Source: Eledone cirrhosa
Taxonomy: Eukaryota > Mollusca > Cephalopoda > Octopoda > Eledonidae
DNA length: 64,000 bases
NCBI GenBank assembly: GCA_964016885.1
Contig: OZ024741.1
Span: 25,502,374-25,566,373, forward strand
Direction: 5' to 3'
Part shown: positions 27,969-43,000 of the stretch, in pieces
Position numbering within the stretch: the stretch's first letter is position 1
Layout: each line of letters opens with the position of its first letter
Notes under the pieces: generated by a model
Seen by the model: the letters and a program-made list of their open reading frames with translations, nothing else
What the model was told of the DNA's origin: nothing
Databases searched by the model: none
Program-made: the position numbers and the translations under genes

Positions 27969-30900
27969 TTTCTAATAAAAGACACTGTCTATGTTGTTTA
28001 ACTCTTTCATTACCATATTTCTAATAAAAGACACCGTCTATGTTGTTTAACCCTTTCATTACCATATTTCTAAGAAAAGACACTGTCTATGTTTTTTAAC
28101 CCTTTTATTACCATATTTCTAATAAAAGACAGTCTATGTTGTTTAACCCTTTCATTACCATATTTCTAATAAAAGACACTGTCTATGTTGTTTAACTCTT
28201 TCATTACCATATTTCTAATAAAAGACACCGTCTATGTTGTTTAACCCTTTCATTATTATATTTCTAATAAAAGACACTGTCTATGTTGTTTAACCCTTTC
28301 ATTATTATATTTCTAATAGAAGACACTATGTTGTTTAACCCTTTCACTACCATATTTCTAATAAAAGACACTGTCTATGTTGTTTAACCCTTTCATTATC
28401 ATATTTCTAATAAAAGACACTGTCTATGTTGTTTAACTTTTCATTACCATATTTCTAATAAAAGACACTGTCTATGTTGTTTAACCCTTTCATTACCATA
28501 TTTCTAATAAAAGACACTGTCTATGTTGTTTAACCCTTTCATTACCATATTTCTAATAAAAGACACTGTCTATGTTGTTTAACCCTTTCATTACCATATT
28601 TCTAATAAAAGACACTGTCTATGTTGTTTAACCCTTTTATTACCATATTTCTAATAGAAGACACTGTCTATGTTGTTTAACCCTTTCATTATCATATTTC
28701 TGATAAAAGACACTGTCTATGTTGTTTAACCCTTTCATTACCATATTTCTAATAAAAGACACTGTCTATGTTGTTTAACCCTTTCATTACCATATTTCTA
28801 ATAAAAGACACTGTCTATGTTGTTTAACCCTTTCATTACCATATTTCTAATAAAAGACACTGTCTATGTTGTTTAACCCTTTCATTATCATATTTCTAAT
28901 AAAAGACACTGTCTATGTTGTTTAACCCTTTCATTACCATATTTCTAATAAAAGACACTGCCTATGTTGTTTAACCCTTTTATTACCATATTTCTAATAA
29001 AAGACACTGTCTATGTTGTTTAACCCTTTCGTTACCATATTTCTAATAGAAGACACTGTCTATGTTGTTTAACCCTTTCATTACCATATTTCTAATAAAA
29101 GACACTGTCTATGTTGTTTAACCCTTTCATTACCATATTTCTAATAAAAGACACTGTCTATGATGTTTAACCATTTCATTATCATATTTCTAATAAAAGA
29201 CACTGTCTATGTTGTTTAACCCTTTCATTACCATATTTCTAATAAAAGACACTGTCTATGTTGTTTAACCCTTTAATTACCATGTTTCTAATAAAAGACA
29301 CTGTCTATGTTGTTTAACCCTTTCATTACCATATTTCTAATAAAAGACACTGTCTATGTTGTTTAACCCTTTTATTACCATATTTCTAATAAAAGACACT
29401 GTCTATGTTGTTTAACCCTTTCATTACCATATTTCTAATAGAAGACACTGTCTATGTTGTTTAACCCTTTCATTATCATATTTCTAATAAAAGACACTGT
29501 CTATGTTGTTTAACCCTTTCATTATCATATTTCTAATAAAAGACGCTGTCTTTTTTAGTTTAACCCTTTCATTACCATATTTCTAACAAAAGACACTGTT
29601 TATGTTGTTTAACCCTTTCATTACCATATTTCTAATAAAAGACAGTATGTTGTTTAACCCTTTCATTATCATATTTCTAATAAAAGACACTGTCTATGTT
29701 GTTTAACCCTTTCGTTTACATATTTCTAATAAAAGACACTGTCTATGTTGTTTAACCCTTTCATTACCATATTTCTAATAAAAGACACTGTCTATGTTGT
29801 TTAACCCTTTCATTACCATATTTCTAATAAAAGACACTGTCTATGTTGTTTAACCCATTCATCACCATATTTCTAATAAAAGACACTGTCTATGTTGTTT
29901 AACCCTTTCATTACCATATTTCTAATAAAAGACAGTATGTTGTTTAACCCTTTCATTATCATATTTCTAATAAAAGACACTATGTTGTTTAACCCTTTCA
30001 TTACCATATTTCTAATAAAAGACACTGTCTATGTTGTTTAACCCTTTCATTACCATATTTCTAATAAAAGACACTGTCTATGTTGTTTAACCCTTTCATT
30101 ACCATATTTCTAATAAAAGACACTGTCTATGTTGTTTAACCCTTTCATTACCATATTTCTAATAAAAGACACTGTCTATGTTGTTTAACCCTTTCATTAC
30201 CAAATTTCTAATAAAAGACACTGTCTATGTTGTTTAACCCTTTCATTACCATATTTCTAATAAAAGACACTGTCTATGTTGTTTAACCCTTTCATTACCA
30301 TGTTTCTAATAAAAGACACTGTCTATGTTGTTTAACCCTTTCATTACCATATTTCTAAGAAAAGACAGTCTATGTTGTTTAACCCTTTCATTATCATATT
30401 TCTAATAAAAGACACTGTCTATGTTGTTTAACCCTTTCATTATCATATTTCTAATAAAAGACACTGTCTATGTTGTTTAACCCTTTCATTACCATATTTC
30501 TAATAAAAGACACTGTCTATGTTGTTTAACCCTTTCATTACCATATTTCTAATAAAAGACACTGTCCATGTTGTTTAACCCTTTCATTACCATATTTCTA
30601 ATAAAAGACACTGTCTATGTTGTTTAACCCTTTCATTACCATATTTCTAATAAAAGACAGTATGTTGTTTAACCCTTTCATTATCATATTTCTAATAAAA
30701 GACACTGTCTATGTTGTTTAACCCTTTCATTACAATATTTCTAATAAAAGACGCTGTCTTTTTTAGTTTAACCCTTTCATTACCATATTTCTAACAAAAG
30801 ACACTGTTTATGTTGTTTAACCCTTTCATTACCATATTTCTAATAAAAGACAGTATGTTGTTTAACCCTTTCATTATCATATTTCTAATAAAAGACACTG

Positions 30901-31775
30901 TCTATGTTGTTTAACCCTTTCGTTTACATATTTCTAATAAAAGACACTGTCTATGTTGTTTAACCCTGTCATTACCATATTTCTAATAAAAGACACTGTC
31001 TATGTTGTTTAACCCTTTCATTACCATATTTCTAATAAAAGACACTGTCTATGTTGTTTAACCCATTCATCACCATATTTCTAATAAAAGACACTGTCTA
31101 TGTTGTTTAACCTTTTCATTACCATATTTCTAATAAAAGACAGTATGTTGTTTAACCCTTTCATTATCATATTTCTAATAAAAGACACTGTCTATGTTGT
31201 TTAACCCTTTCATTACCATATTTCTAATAAAAGACACTGTCTATGTTGTTTAACCCTTTCATTACCATATTTCTAATAAAAGACACTGTCTATGTTGTTT
31301 AACCCTTTCATTACCATATTTCTAATAAAAGACACTGTCTATGTTGTTTAACCCTTTCATTACCATATTTCTAATAAAAGACACTGTCTATGTTGTTTAA
31401 CCCTTTCATTACCATATTTCTAATAAAAGACACTGTCTATGTTGTTTAACCCTTTCATTACCATATTTCTAAGAAAAGACACTGTCTATGTTGTTTAACC
31501 TTTTCATTACCATATTTCTAATAAAAGACAGTATGTTGTTTAACCCTTTCATTATCATATTTCTAATAAAAGACACTGTCTATGTTGTTTAACCCTTTCA
31601 TTATCATATTTCTAATAAAAGACACTGTCTATGTTGTTTAACCCTTTCATTACCATATTTCTAATAAAAGACGCTGTCTATGGTGTTTAACCCTTTCATT
31701 ACCATATTTCTAATAAAAGACACTGTCTATGTTGTTTAACCCTTTCATTACCATATTTCTAATAAAAGACACTGT
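27969..31775 (+). repeat. Approx. 3.8-kb block, copy 2 of a 5.64-kb-spaced pair
   Basis: This block aligns with 22,330-26,140. Differences seen are GTTTTTTAACC near 28,090 for GTTGTTTAACC, and a 4-bp shorter unit near 29,978 (GACACTATG for GACACTGTCTATG near 24,340). The latter changes the offset from 5,639 to 5,635 bp. The right end of the block overlaps the start of the 9,050-bp unit at 30,995, so one segment takes part in two duplication events. Confidence 0.85.
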
Positions 31776-34700
31776 CTATGTTGTTTACCCCTTTCATTAC
31801 CATATTTCTAATAAAAGACACTGTCTATGTTGTTTAACCCTTTCATTACTATATTTCTAATAAAAGACACTGTCTATGTTGTTTAACCCTTTCATTACCA
31901 TATTTCTAATAAAAGACACTGTCTATGTTGTTTAACCCCTTCATTACCATATTTCTAAAAGAAGACACTGTCTATGTTGTTTAACCCTTTCATTATCATA
32001 TTTCTAATAAAAGACACTGTCTATTTTGTTTAACCCTTTCATTATCATATTTCTAATAAAAGACGCTGTCTTTTTTAGTTTAACCCTTTCATTACCATAT
32101 TTCTAACAAAAGACACTGTTTATGTTATATAACCCTTTCATTACCATATTTCTAAGAAAAAATACTGTCTATGTTGTTTAACCCTTTCATTACCATATTT
32201 CTAATAAAAGACACTGTCTATGTTGTTTAACCCTTTCATTACCATATTTCTAATAAAAGACACTGTCTATGTTGTTTAACCCTTTTATTACCATATTTCT
32301 AATAAAAGACACTGTCTATGTTGTTTAACCCTTTCATTACCATATTTCTAATAAAAGACAGTATGTTGTTTAACCCTTTCATTATCATATTTCTAATAAA
32401 AGACACTGTCTATGTTGTTTAACCCTTTCGTTTACATATTTCTAATAAAAGACACTGTCTATGTTGTTTAACCCTGTCATTACCATATTTCTAATAAAAG
32501 ACACTGTCTATGTTGTTTAACCCTTTCATTACCATATTTCTAATAAAAGACACTGTCTATGTTGTTTAACCCATTCATCACCATATTTCTAATAAAAGAC
32601 ACTGTCTATGTTGTTTAACCTTTTCATTACCATATTTCTAATAAAAGACAGTATGTTGTTTAACCCTTTCATTATCATATTTCTAATAAAAGACACTGTC
32701 TATGTTGTTTAACCCTTTCATTACCATATTTCTAATAAAAGACACTGTCTATGTTGTTTAACCCTTTCATTACCATATTTCTAATAAAAGACACTGTCTA
32801 TGTTGTTTAACCCTTTCATTACCATATTTCTAATAAAAGACACTGTCTATGTTGTTTAACCCTTTCATTACCATATTTCTAATAAAAGACACTGTCTATG
32901 TTGTTTAACCCTTTCATTACCATATTTCTAATAAAAGACACTGTCTATGTTGTTTAACCCTTTCATTACCATATTTCTAAGAAAAGACACTGTCTATGTT
33001 GTTTAACCTTTTCATTACCATATTTCTAATAAAAGACAGTATGTTGTTTAACCCTTTCATTATCATATTTCTAATAAAAGACACTGTCTATGTTGTTTAA
33101 CCCTTTCATTATCATATTTCTAATAAAAGACACTGTCTATGTTGTTTAACCCTTTCATTACCATATTTCTAATAAAAGACGCTGTCTATGGTGTTTAACC
33201 CTTTCATTACCATATTTCTAATAAAAGACACTGTCTATGTTGTTTAACCCTTTCATTACCATATTTCTAATAAAAGACACTGTCTATGTTGTTTAACCCT
33301 TTCATTACCATATTTCTAATAAAAGACACTGTCTATGTTGTTTAACCCTTTCATTACTATATTTCTAATAAAAGACACTGTCTATGTTGTTTAACCCTTT
33401 CATTACCATATTTCTAATAAAAGACACTGTCTATGTTGTTTAACCCTTTCATTACCATATTTCTAAAAGAAGACACTGTCTATGTTGTTTAACCCTTTCA
33501 TTATCATATTTCTAATAAAAGACACTGTCTATTTTGTTTAACCCTTTCATTATCATATTTCTAATAAAAGACGCTGTCTTTTTTAGTTTAACCCTTTCAT
33601 TACCATATTTCTAACAAAAGACACTGTTTATATTGTTTAACCCTTTCATTACCATATTTCTAAGAAAAAATACTGTCTATGTTGTTTAACCCTTTCATTA
33701 CCATATTTCTAATAAAAGACACTGTCTATGTTGTTTAACCCTTTCATTACCATATTTCTAATAAAAGACACTGTCTATGTTGTTTAACCCTTTTATTACC
33801 ATATTTCTAATAAAAGACACTGTCTATGTTGTTTAACCCTTTCGTTACCATATTTCTAATAGAAGACACTGTCTATGTTTTTTAACCCTTTCATTATCAT
33901 ATTTCTAATAAAAGACACTGTCTATGTTGTTTAACCCTTTCATTATCATATTTCTAATGAAAGACGCTGTCTTTTTTAGTTTAACCCTTTCATTACCATA
34001 TTTCTAACAAAAGACACTGTCTATGTTGTTTAACCCTTTCATTACCATATTTCTAATAAAAGACACTGTCTATGTTGTTTAACCCTATCATTACCATATT
34101 TCTAATAAAAGACACTGTCTATGTTGTTTAACCCTTTCATTACCATATTTCTAAGAAAAGACACTGTCTATGTTGTTTAACCCTTTTATTACCATATTTC
34201 TAATAAAAGACAGTCTATGTTGTTTAACCCTTTCATTACCATATTTCTAATAAAAGACACTGTCTATGTTGTTTAACTCTTTCATTACCATATTTCTAAT
34301 AAAAGACACCGTCTATGTTGTTTAACCCTTTCATTACCATATTTCTAAGAAAAGACACTGTCTATGTTGTTTAACCCTTTTATTACCATATTTCTAATAA
34401 AAGACAGTCTATGTTGTTTAACCCTTTCATTACCATATTTCTAATAAAAGACACTGTCTATGTTGTTTAACTCTTTCATTACCATATTTCTAATAAAAGA
34501 CACCGTCTATGTTGTTTAACCCTTTCATTATTATATTTCTAATAAAAGACACTGTCTATGTTGTTTAACCCTTTCATTATTATATTTCTAATAGAAGACA
34601 CTATGTTGTTTAACCCTTTCACTACCATATTTCTAATAAAAGACACTGTCTATGTTGTTTAACACTTTCATTACCATATTTCTAATAAAAGACACTGTCT

Positions 34701-37700
34701 ATGTTGTTTAACCCTTTCATTACCATATTTCTAAGAAAAGACACTGTCTATGTTGTTTAACCCTTTCATTACCATATTTCTAATAAAAGACACTGTCTAT
34801 GTTGTTTAACCCTTTCATTACCATATTTCTAATAAAAGACACTGTCTATGTTGTTTAACCCTTTCATTACCATATTTCTAATAAAAGACACTGTCCATGT
34901 TGTTTAACCCTTTCATTACCATATTTCTAAGAAAAGACAGTCTATGTTGTTTAACCCTTTCATTATCATATTTCTAATAAAAGACACTGTCTATGTTGTT
35001 TAACCCTTTCATTATCATATTTCTAATAAAAGACACTGTCTATGTTGTTTAACCCTTTCATTACCATATTTCTAATAAAAGACACTGTCTATGTTGTTTA
35101 ACCCTTTCATTACCATATTTCTAATAAAAGACACTGTCCATGTTGTTTAACCCTTTCATTACCATATTTCTAATAAAAGACACTGTCTATGTTGTTTAAC
35201 CCTTTCATTACCATATTTCTAATAAAAGACAGTATGTTGTTTAACCCTTTCATTATCATATTTCTAATAAAAGACACTGTCTATGTTGTTTAACCCTTTC
35301 ATTACAATATTTCTAATAAAAGACGCTGTCTTTTTTAGTTTAACCCTTTCATTACCATATTTCTAACAAAAGACACTGTTTATGTTGTTTAACCCTTTCA
35401 TTACCATATTTCTAATAAAAGACAGTATGTTGTTTAACCCTTTCATTATCATATTTCTAATAAAAGACACTGTCTATGTTGTTTAACCCTTTCGTTTACA
35501 TATTTCTAATAAAAGACACTGTCTATGTTGTTTAACCCTGTCATTACCATATTTCTAATAAAAGACACTGTCTATGTTGTTTAACCCTTTCATTACCATA
35601 TTATTAATAAAAGACACTGTCTATGTTGTTTAACCCATTCATCACCATATTTCTAATAAAAGACACTGTCTATGTTGTTTAACCTTTTCATTACCATATT
35701 TCTAATAAAAGACAGTATGTTGTTTAACCCTTTCATTATCATATTTCTAATAAAAGACACTGTCTATGTTGTTTAACCCTTTCATTACCATATTTCTAAT
35801 AAAAGACACTGTCTATGTTGTTTAACCCTTTCATTACCATATTTCTAATAAAAGACACTGTCTATGTTGTTTAACCCTTTCATTACCATATTTCTAATAA
35901 AAGACACTGTCTATGTTGTTTAACCCTTTCATTACCATATTTCTAAGAAAAGACACTGTCTATGTTGTTTAACCTTTTCATTACCATATTTCTAATAAAA
36001 GACAGTATGTTGTTTAACCCTTTCATTATCATATTTCTAATAAAAGACACTGTCTATGTTGTTTAACCCTTTCATTATCATATTTCTAATAAAAGACACT
36101 GTCTATGTTGTTTAACCCTTTCATTACCATATTTCTAATAAAAGACGCTGTCTATGGTGTTTAACCCTTTCATTACCATATTTCTAATAAAAGACACTGT
36201 CTATGTTGTTTAACCCTTTCATTACCATATTTCTAATAAAAGACACTGTCTATGTTGTTTACCCCTTTCATTACCATATTTCTAATAAAAGACACTGTCT
36301 ATGTTGTTTAACCCTTTCATTACTATATTTCTAATAAAAGACACTGTCTATGTTGTTTAACCCTTTCATTACCATATTTCTAATAAAAGACACTGTCTAT
36401 GTTGTTTAACCCCTTCATTACCATATTTCTAAAAGAAGACACTGTCTATGTTGTTTAACCCTTTCATTATCATATTTCTAATAAAAGACACTGTCTATTT
36501 TGTTTAACCCTTTCATTATCATATTTCTAATAAAAGACGCTGTCTTTTTTAGTTTAACCCTTTCATTACCATATTTCTAACAAAAGACACTGTTTATGTT
36601 GTTTAACCCTTTCATTACCATATTTCTAAGAAAAAATACTGTCTATGTTGTTTAACCCTTTCATTACCATATTTCTAATAAAAGACACTGTCTATGTTGT
36701 TTAACCCTTTCATTACCATATTTCTAATAAAAGACACTGTCTATGTTGTTTAACCCTTTTATTACCATATTTCTAATAAAAGACACTGTCTATGTTGTTT
36801 AACCCTTTCATTACCATATTTCTAATAAAAGACACTGTCTATGTTGTTTAACCCATTCATCACCATATTTCTAATAAAAGACACTGTCTATGTTGTTTAA
36901 CCTTTTCATTACCATATTTCTAATAAAAGACAGTATGTTGTTTAACCCTTTCATTATCATATTTCTAATAAAAGACACTGTCTATGTTGTTTAACCCTTT
37001 CATTACCATATTTCTAATAAAAGACACTGTCTATGTTGTTTAACCCTTTCATTACCATATTTCTAATAAAAGACACTGTCTATGTTGTTTAACCCTTTCA
37101 TTACCATATTTCTAATAAAAGACACTGTCTATGTTGTTTAACCCTTTCATTACCATATTTCTAATAAAAGACACTGTCTATGTTGTTTAACCCTTTCATT
37201 ACCATATTTCTAATAAAAGACACTGTCTATGTTGTTTAACCCTTTCATTACCATATTTCTAAGAAAAGACACTGTCTATGTTGTTTAACCTTTTCATTAC
37301 CATATTTCTAATAAAAGACAGTATGTTGTTTAACCCTTTCATTATCATATTTCTAATAAAAGACACTGTCTATGTTGTTTAACCCTTTCATTATCATATT
37401 TCTAATAAAAGACACTGTCTATGTTGTTTAACCCTTTCATTACCATATTTCTAATAAAAGACGCTGTCTATGGTGTTTAACCCTTTCATTACCATATTTC
37501 TAATAAAAGACACTGTCTATGTTGTTTAACCCTTTCATTACCATATTTCTAATAAAAGACACTGTCTATGTTGTTTAACCCTTTCATTACCATATTTCTA
37601 ATAAAAGACACTGTCTATGTTGTTTAACCCTTTCATTACTATATTTCTAATAAAAGACACTGTCTATGTTGTTTAACCCTTTCATTACCATATTTCTAAT

Positions 37701-40044
37701 AAAAGACACTGTCTATGTTGTTTAACCCTTTCATTACCATATTTCTAAAAGAAGACACTGTCTATGTTGTTTAACCCTTTCATTATCATATTTCTAATAA
37801 AAGACACTGTCTATTTTGTTTAACCCTTTCATTATCATATTTCTAATAAAAGACGCTGTCTTTTTTAGTTTAACCCTTTCATTACCATATTTCTAACAAA
37901 AGACACTGTTTATGTTGTTTAACCCTTTCATTACCATATTTCTAAGAAAAAATACTGTCTATGTTGTTTAACCCTTTCATTACCATATTTCTAATAAAAG
38001 ACACTGTCTATGTTGTTTAACCCTTTCATTACCATATTTCTAATAAAAGACACTGTCTATGTTGTTTAACCCTTTTATTACCATATTTCTAATAAAAGAC
38101 ACTGTCTATGTTGTTTAACCCTTTCGTTACCATATTTCTAATAGAAGACACTGTCTATGTTTTTTAACCCTTTCATTATCATATTTCTAATAAAAGACAC
38201 TGTCTATGTTGTTTAACCCTTTCATTATCATATTTCTAATGAAAGACGCTGTCTTTTTTAGTTTAACCCTTTCATTACCATATTTCTAACAAAAGACACT
38301 GTCTATGTTGTTTAACCCTTTCATTACCATATTTCTAATAAAAGACACTGTCTATGTTGTTTAACCCTATCATTACCACATTTCTAATAAAAGACACTGT
38401 CTATGTTGTTTAACCCTTTCATTACCATATTTCTAAGAAAAGACACTGTCTATGTTGTTTAACCCTTTTATTACCATATTTCTAATAAAAGACAGTCTAT
38501 GTTGTTTAACCCTTTCATTACCATATTTCTAATAAAAGACACTGTCTATGTTGTTTAACTCTTTCATTACCATATTTCTAATAAAAGACACCGTCTATGT
38601 TGTTTAACCCTTTCATTACCATATTTCTAAGAAAAGACACTGTCTATGTTGTTTAACCCTTTTATTACCATATTTCTAATAAAAGACAGTCTATGTTGTT
38701 TAACCCTTTCATTACCATATTTCTAATAAAAGACACTGTCTATGTTGTTTAACTCTTTCATTACCATATTTCTAATAAAAGACACCGTCTATGTTGTTTA
38801 ACCCTTTCATTATTATATTTCTAATAAAAGACACTGTCTATGTTGTTTAACCCTTTCATTATTATATTTCTAATAGAAGACACTATGTTGTTTAACCCTT
38901 TCACTACCATATTTCTAATAAAAGACACTGTCTATGTTGTTTAACACTTTCATTACCATATTTCTAATAAAAGACACTGTCTATGTTGTTTAACCCTTTC
39001 ATTACCATATTTCTAAGAAAAGACACTGTCTATGTTGTTTAACCCTTTCATTACCATATTTCTAATAAAAGACACTGTCTATGTTGTTTAACCCTTTCAT
39101 TACCATATTTCTAATAAAAGACACTGTCTATGTTGTTTAACTCTTTCATTACCATGTTTCTAATAAAAGACACTGTCTATGTTGTTTAACCCTTTCATTA
39201 CCATATTTCTAAGAAAAGACACTGTCTATGTTGTTTAACCCTTTCATTACCATATTTCTAATAAAAGACGGTCTATGTTGTTTAACCCTTTTATTACCAT
39301 ATTTCTAATAAAAGACACTGTCTATGTTGTTTAACCCTTTCATTACCATATTTCTAATAGAAGACACTGTCTATGTTGTTTAACCCTTTCATTACCATAT
39401 TTCTAAGAAAAGACACTGTCTATGTTGTTTAACCCTTTCATTACCATATTTCTAATAAAAGACGGTCTATGTTGTTTAACCCTTTTATTACCATATTTCT
39501 AATAAAAGACACTGTTTATGTTGTTTAACCCTTTCATTACCATATTTCTAATAAAAGACAGTATGTTGTTTAACCCTTTCATTATCATATTTCTAATAAA
39601 AGACACTGTCTATGTTGTTTAATCCTTTCATTATCATATTTCTAATAAAAGACACTGTCTATGTTGTTTAATCCTTTCATTACCATATTTCTAATAAAAG
39701 ACGCTGTCTATGTTGTTTAACCCTTTCATTACCATATTTCTAATAAAAGACACTGTCTATGTTGTTTAACCCTTTCATTACCATATTTCTAATAAAAGAC
39801 GGTCTATGTTGTTTAACCCTTTTATTACCATATTTCTAATAAAAGACACTGTCTATGTTGTTTAACCCTTTCATTATCATATTTCTAATAAAAGACACTG
39901 TCTATTTTGTTTAACCCTTTCATTATCATATTTCTAATAAAAGACGCTGTCTTTTTTAGTTTAACCCTTTCATTACCATATTTCTAACAAAAGACACTGT
40001 TTATGTTGTTTAACCCTTTCATTACCATATTTCTAAGAAAAAAT
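30995..40044 (+). repeat. 9,050-bp higher-order unit, copy 1
   Basis: Rare single-base variants recur exactly 9,050 bp downstream: GTTTACCCC at 31,781/40,831, TTATATAACC at 32,121/41,171 (counted from TATG), TTTATATTG at 33,631/42,681, TATTATTAATA at 35,601/44,651 and CCACATTTC at 38,371/47,421. Every line pair I compared was identical. The left limit is where GACACTG at 30,993 faces the AAATACTG unit at 40,043. Internally the unit is composite: TGGTG recurs at 31,681, 33,189, 36,155 and 37,471, so parts repeat at 4,474 and 4,282 bp. Confidence 0.92.
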
Positions 40045-43000
40045 ACTGTCTATGTTGTTTAACCCTTTCATTACCATATTTCTAATAAAAGACACTGTCT
40101 ATGTTGTTTAACCCATTCATCACCATATTTCTAATAAAAGACACTGTCTATGTTGTTTAACCTTTTCATTACCATATTTCTAATAAAAGACAGTATGTTG
40201 TTTAACCCTTTCATTATCATATTTCTAATAAAAGACACTGTCTATGTTGTTTAACCCTTTCATTACCATATTTCTAATAAAAGACACTGTCTATGTTGTT
40301 TAACCCTTTCATTACCATATTTCTAATAAAAGACACTGTCTATGTTGTTTAACCCTTTCATTACCATATTTCTAATAAAAGACACTGTCTATGTTGTTTA
40401 ACCCTTTCATTACCATATTTCTAATAAAAGACACTGTCTATGTTGTTTAACCCTTTCATTACCATATTTCTAATAAAAGACACTGTCTATGTTGTTTAAC
40501 CCTTTCATTACCATATTTCTAAGAAAAGACACTGTCTATGTTGTTTAACCTTTTCATTACCATATTTCTAATAAAAGACAGTATGTTGTTTAACCCTTTC
40601 ATTATCATATTTCTAATAAAAGACACTGTCTATGTTGTTTAACCCTTTCATTATCATATTTCTAATAAAAGACACTGTCTATGTTGTTTAACCCTTTCAT
40701 TACCATATTTCTAATAAAAGACGCTGTCTATGGTGTTTAACCCTTTCATTACCATATTTCTAATAAAAGACACTGTCTATGTTGTTTAACCCTTTCATTA
40801 CCATATTTCTAATAAAAGACACTGTCTATGTTGTTTACCCCTTTCATTACCATATTTCTAATAAAAGACACTGTCTATGTTGTTTAACCCTTTCATTACT
40901 ATATTTCTAATAAAAGACACTGTCTATGTTGTTTAACCCTTTCATTACCATATTTCTAATAAAAGACACTGTCTATGTTGTTTAACCCCTTCATTACCAT
41001 ATTTCTAAAAGAAGACACTGTCTATGTTGTTTAACCCTTTCATTATCATATTTCTAATAAAAGACACTGTCTATTTTGTTTAACCCTTTCATTATCATAT
41101 TTCTAATAAAAGACGCTGTCTTTTTTAGTTTAACCCTTTCATTACCATATTTCTAACAAAAGACACTGTTTATGTTATATAACCCTTTCATTACCATATT
41201 TCTAAGAAAAAATACTGTCTATGTTGTTTAACCCTTTCATTACCATATTTCTAATAAAAGACACTGTCTATGTTGTTTAACCCTTTCATTACCATATTTC
41301 TAATAAAAGACACTGTCTATGTTGTTTAACCCTTTTATTACCATATTTCTAATAAAAGACACTGTCTATGTTGTTTAACCCTTTCATTACCATATTTCTA
41401 ATAAAAGACAGTATGTTGTTTAACCCTTTCATTATCATATTTCTAATAAAAGACACTGTCTATGTTGTTTAACCCTTTCGTTTACATATTTCTAATAAAA
41501 GACACTGTCTATGTTGTTTAACCCTGTCATTACCATATTTCTAATAAAAGACACTGTCTATGTTGTTTAACCCTTTCATTACCATATTTCTAATAAAAGA
41601 CACTGTCTATGTTGTTTAACCCATTCATCACCATATTTCTAATAAAAGACACTGTCTATGTTGTTTAACCTTTTCATTACCATATTTCTAATAAAAGACA
41701 GTATGTTGTTTAACCCTTTCATTATCATATTTCTAATAAAAGACACTGTCTATGTTGTTTAACCCTTTCATTACCATATTTCTAATAAAAGACACTGTCT
41801 ATGTTGTTTAACCCTTTCATTACCATATTTCTAATAAAAGACACTGTCTATGTTGTTTAACCCTTTCATTACCATATTTCTAATAAAAGACACTGTCTAT
41901 GTTGTTTAACCCTTTCATTACCATATTTCTAATAAAAGACACTGTCTATGTTGTTTAACCCTTTCATTACCATATTTCTAATAAAAGACACTGTCTATGT
42001 TGTTTAACCCTTTCATTACCATATTTCTAAGAAAAGACACTGTCTATGTTGTTTAACCTTTTCATTACCATATTTCTAATAAAAGACAGTATGTTGTTTA
42101 ACCCTTTCATTATCATATTTCTAATAAAAGACACTGTCTATGTTGTTTAACCCTTTCATTATCATATTTCTAATAAAAGACACTGTCTATGTTGTTTAAC
42201 CCTTTCATTACCATATTTCTAATAAAAGACGCTGTCTATGGTGTTTAACCCTTTCATTACCATATTTCTAATAAAAGACACTGTCTATGTTGTTTAACCC
42301 TTTCATTACCATATTTCTAATAAAAGACACTGTCTATGTTGTTTAACCCTTTCATTACCATATTTCTAATAAAAGACACTGTCTATGTTGTTTAACCCTT
42401 TCATTACTATATTTCTAATAAAAGACACTGTCTATGTTGTTTAACCCTTTCATTACCATATTTCTAATAAAAGACACTGTCTATGTTGTTTAACCCTTTC
42501 ATTACCATATTTCTAAAAGAAGACACTGTCTATGTTGTTTAACCCTTTCATTATCATATTTCTAATAAAAGACACTGTCTATTTTGTTTAACCCTTTCAT
42601 TATCATATTTCTAATAAAAGACGCTGTCTTTTTTAGTTTAACCCTTTCATTACCATATTTCTAACAAAAGACACTGTTTATATTGTTTAACCCTTTCATT
42701 ACCATATTTCTAAGAAAAAATACTGTCTATGTTGTTTAACCCTTTCATTACCATATTTCTAATAAAAGACACTGTCTATGTTGTTTAACCCTTTCATTAC
42801 CATATTTCTAATAAAAGACACTGTCTATGTTGTTTAACCCTTTTATTACCATATTTCTAATAAAAGACACTGTCTATGTTGTTTAACCCTTTCGTTACCA
42901 TATTTCTAATAGAAGACACTGTCTATGTTTTTTAACCCTTTCATTATCATATTTCTAATAAAAGACACTGTCTATGTTGTTTAACCCTTTCATTATCATA

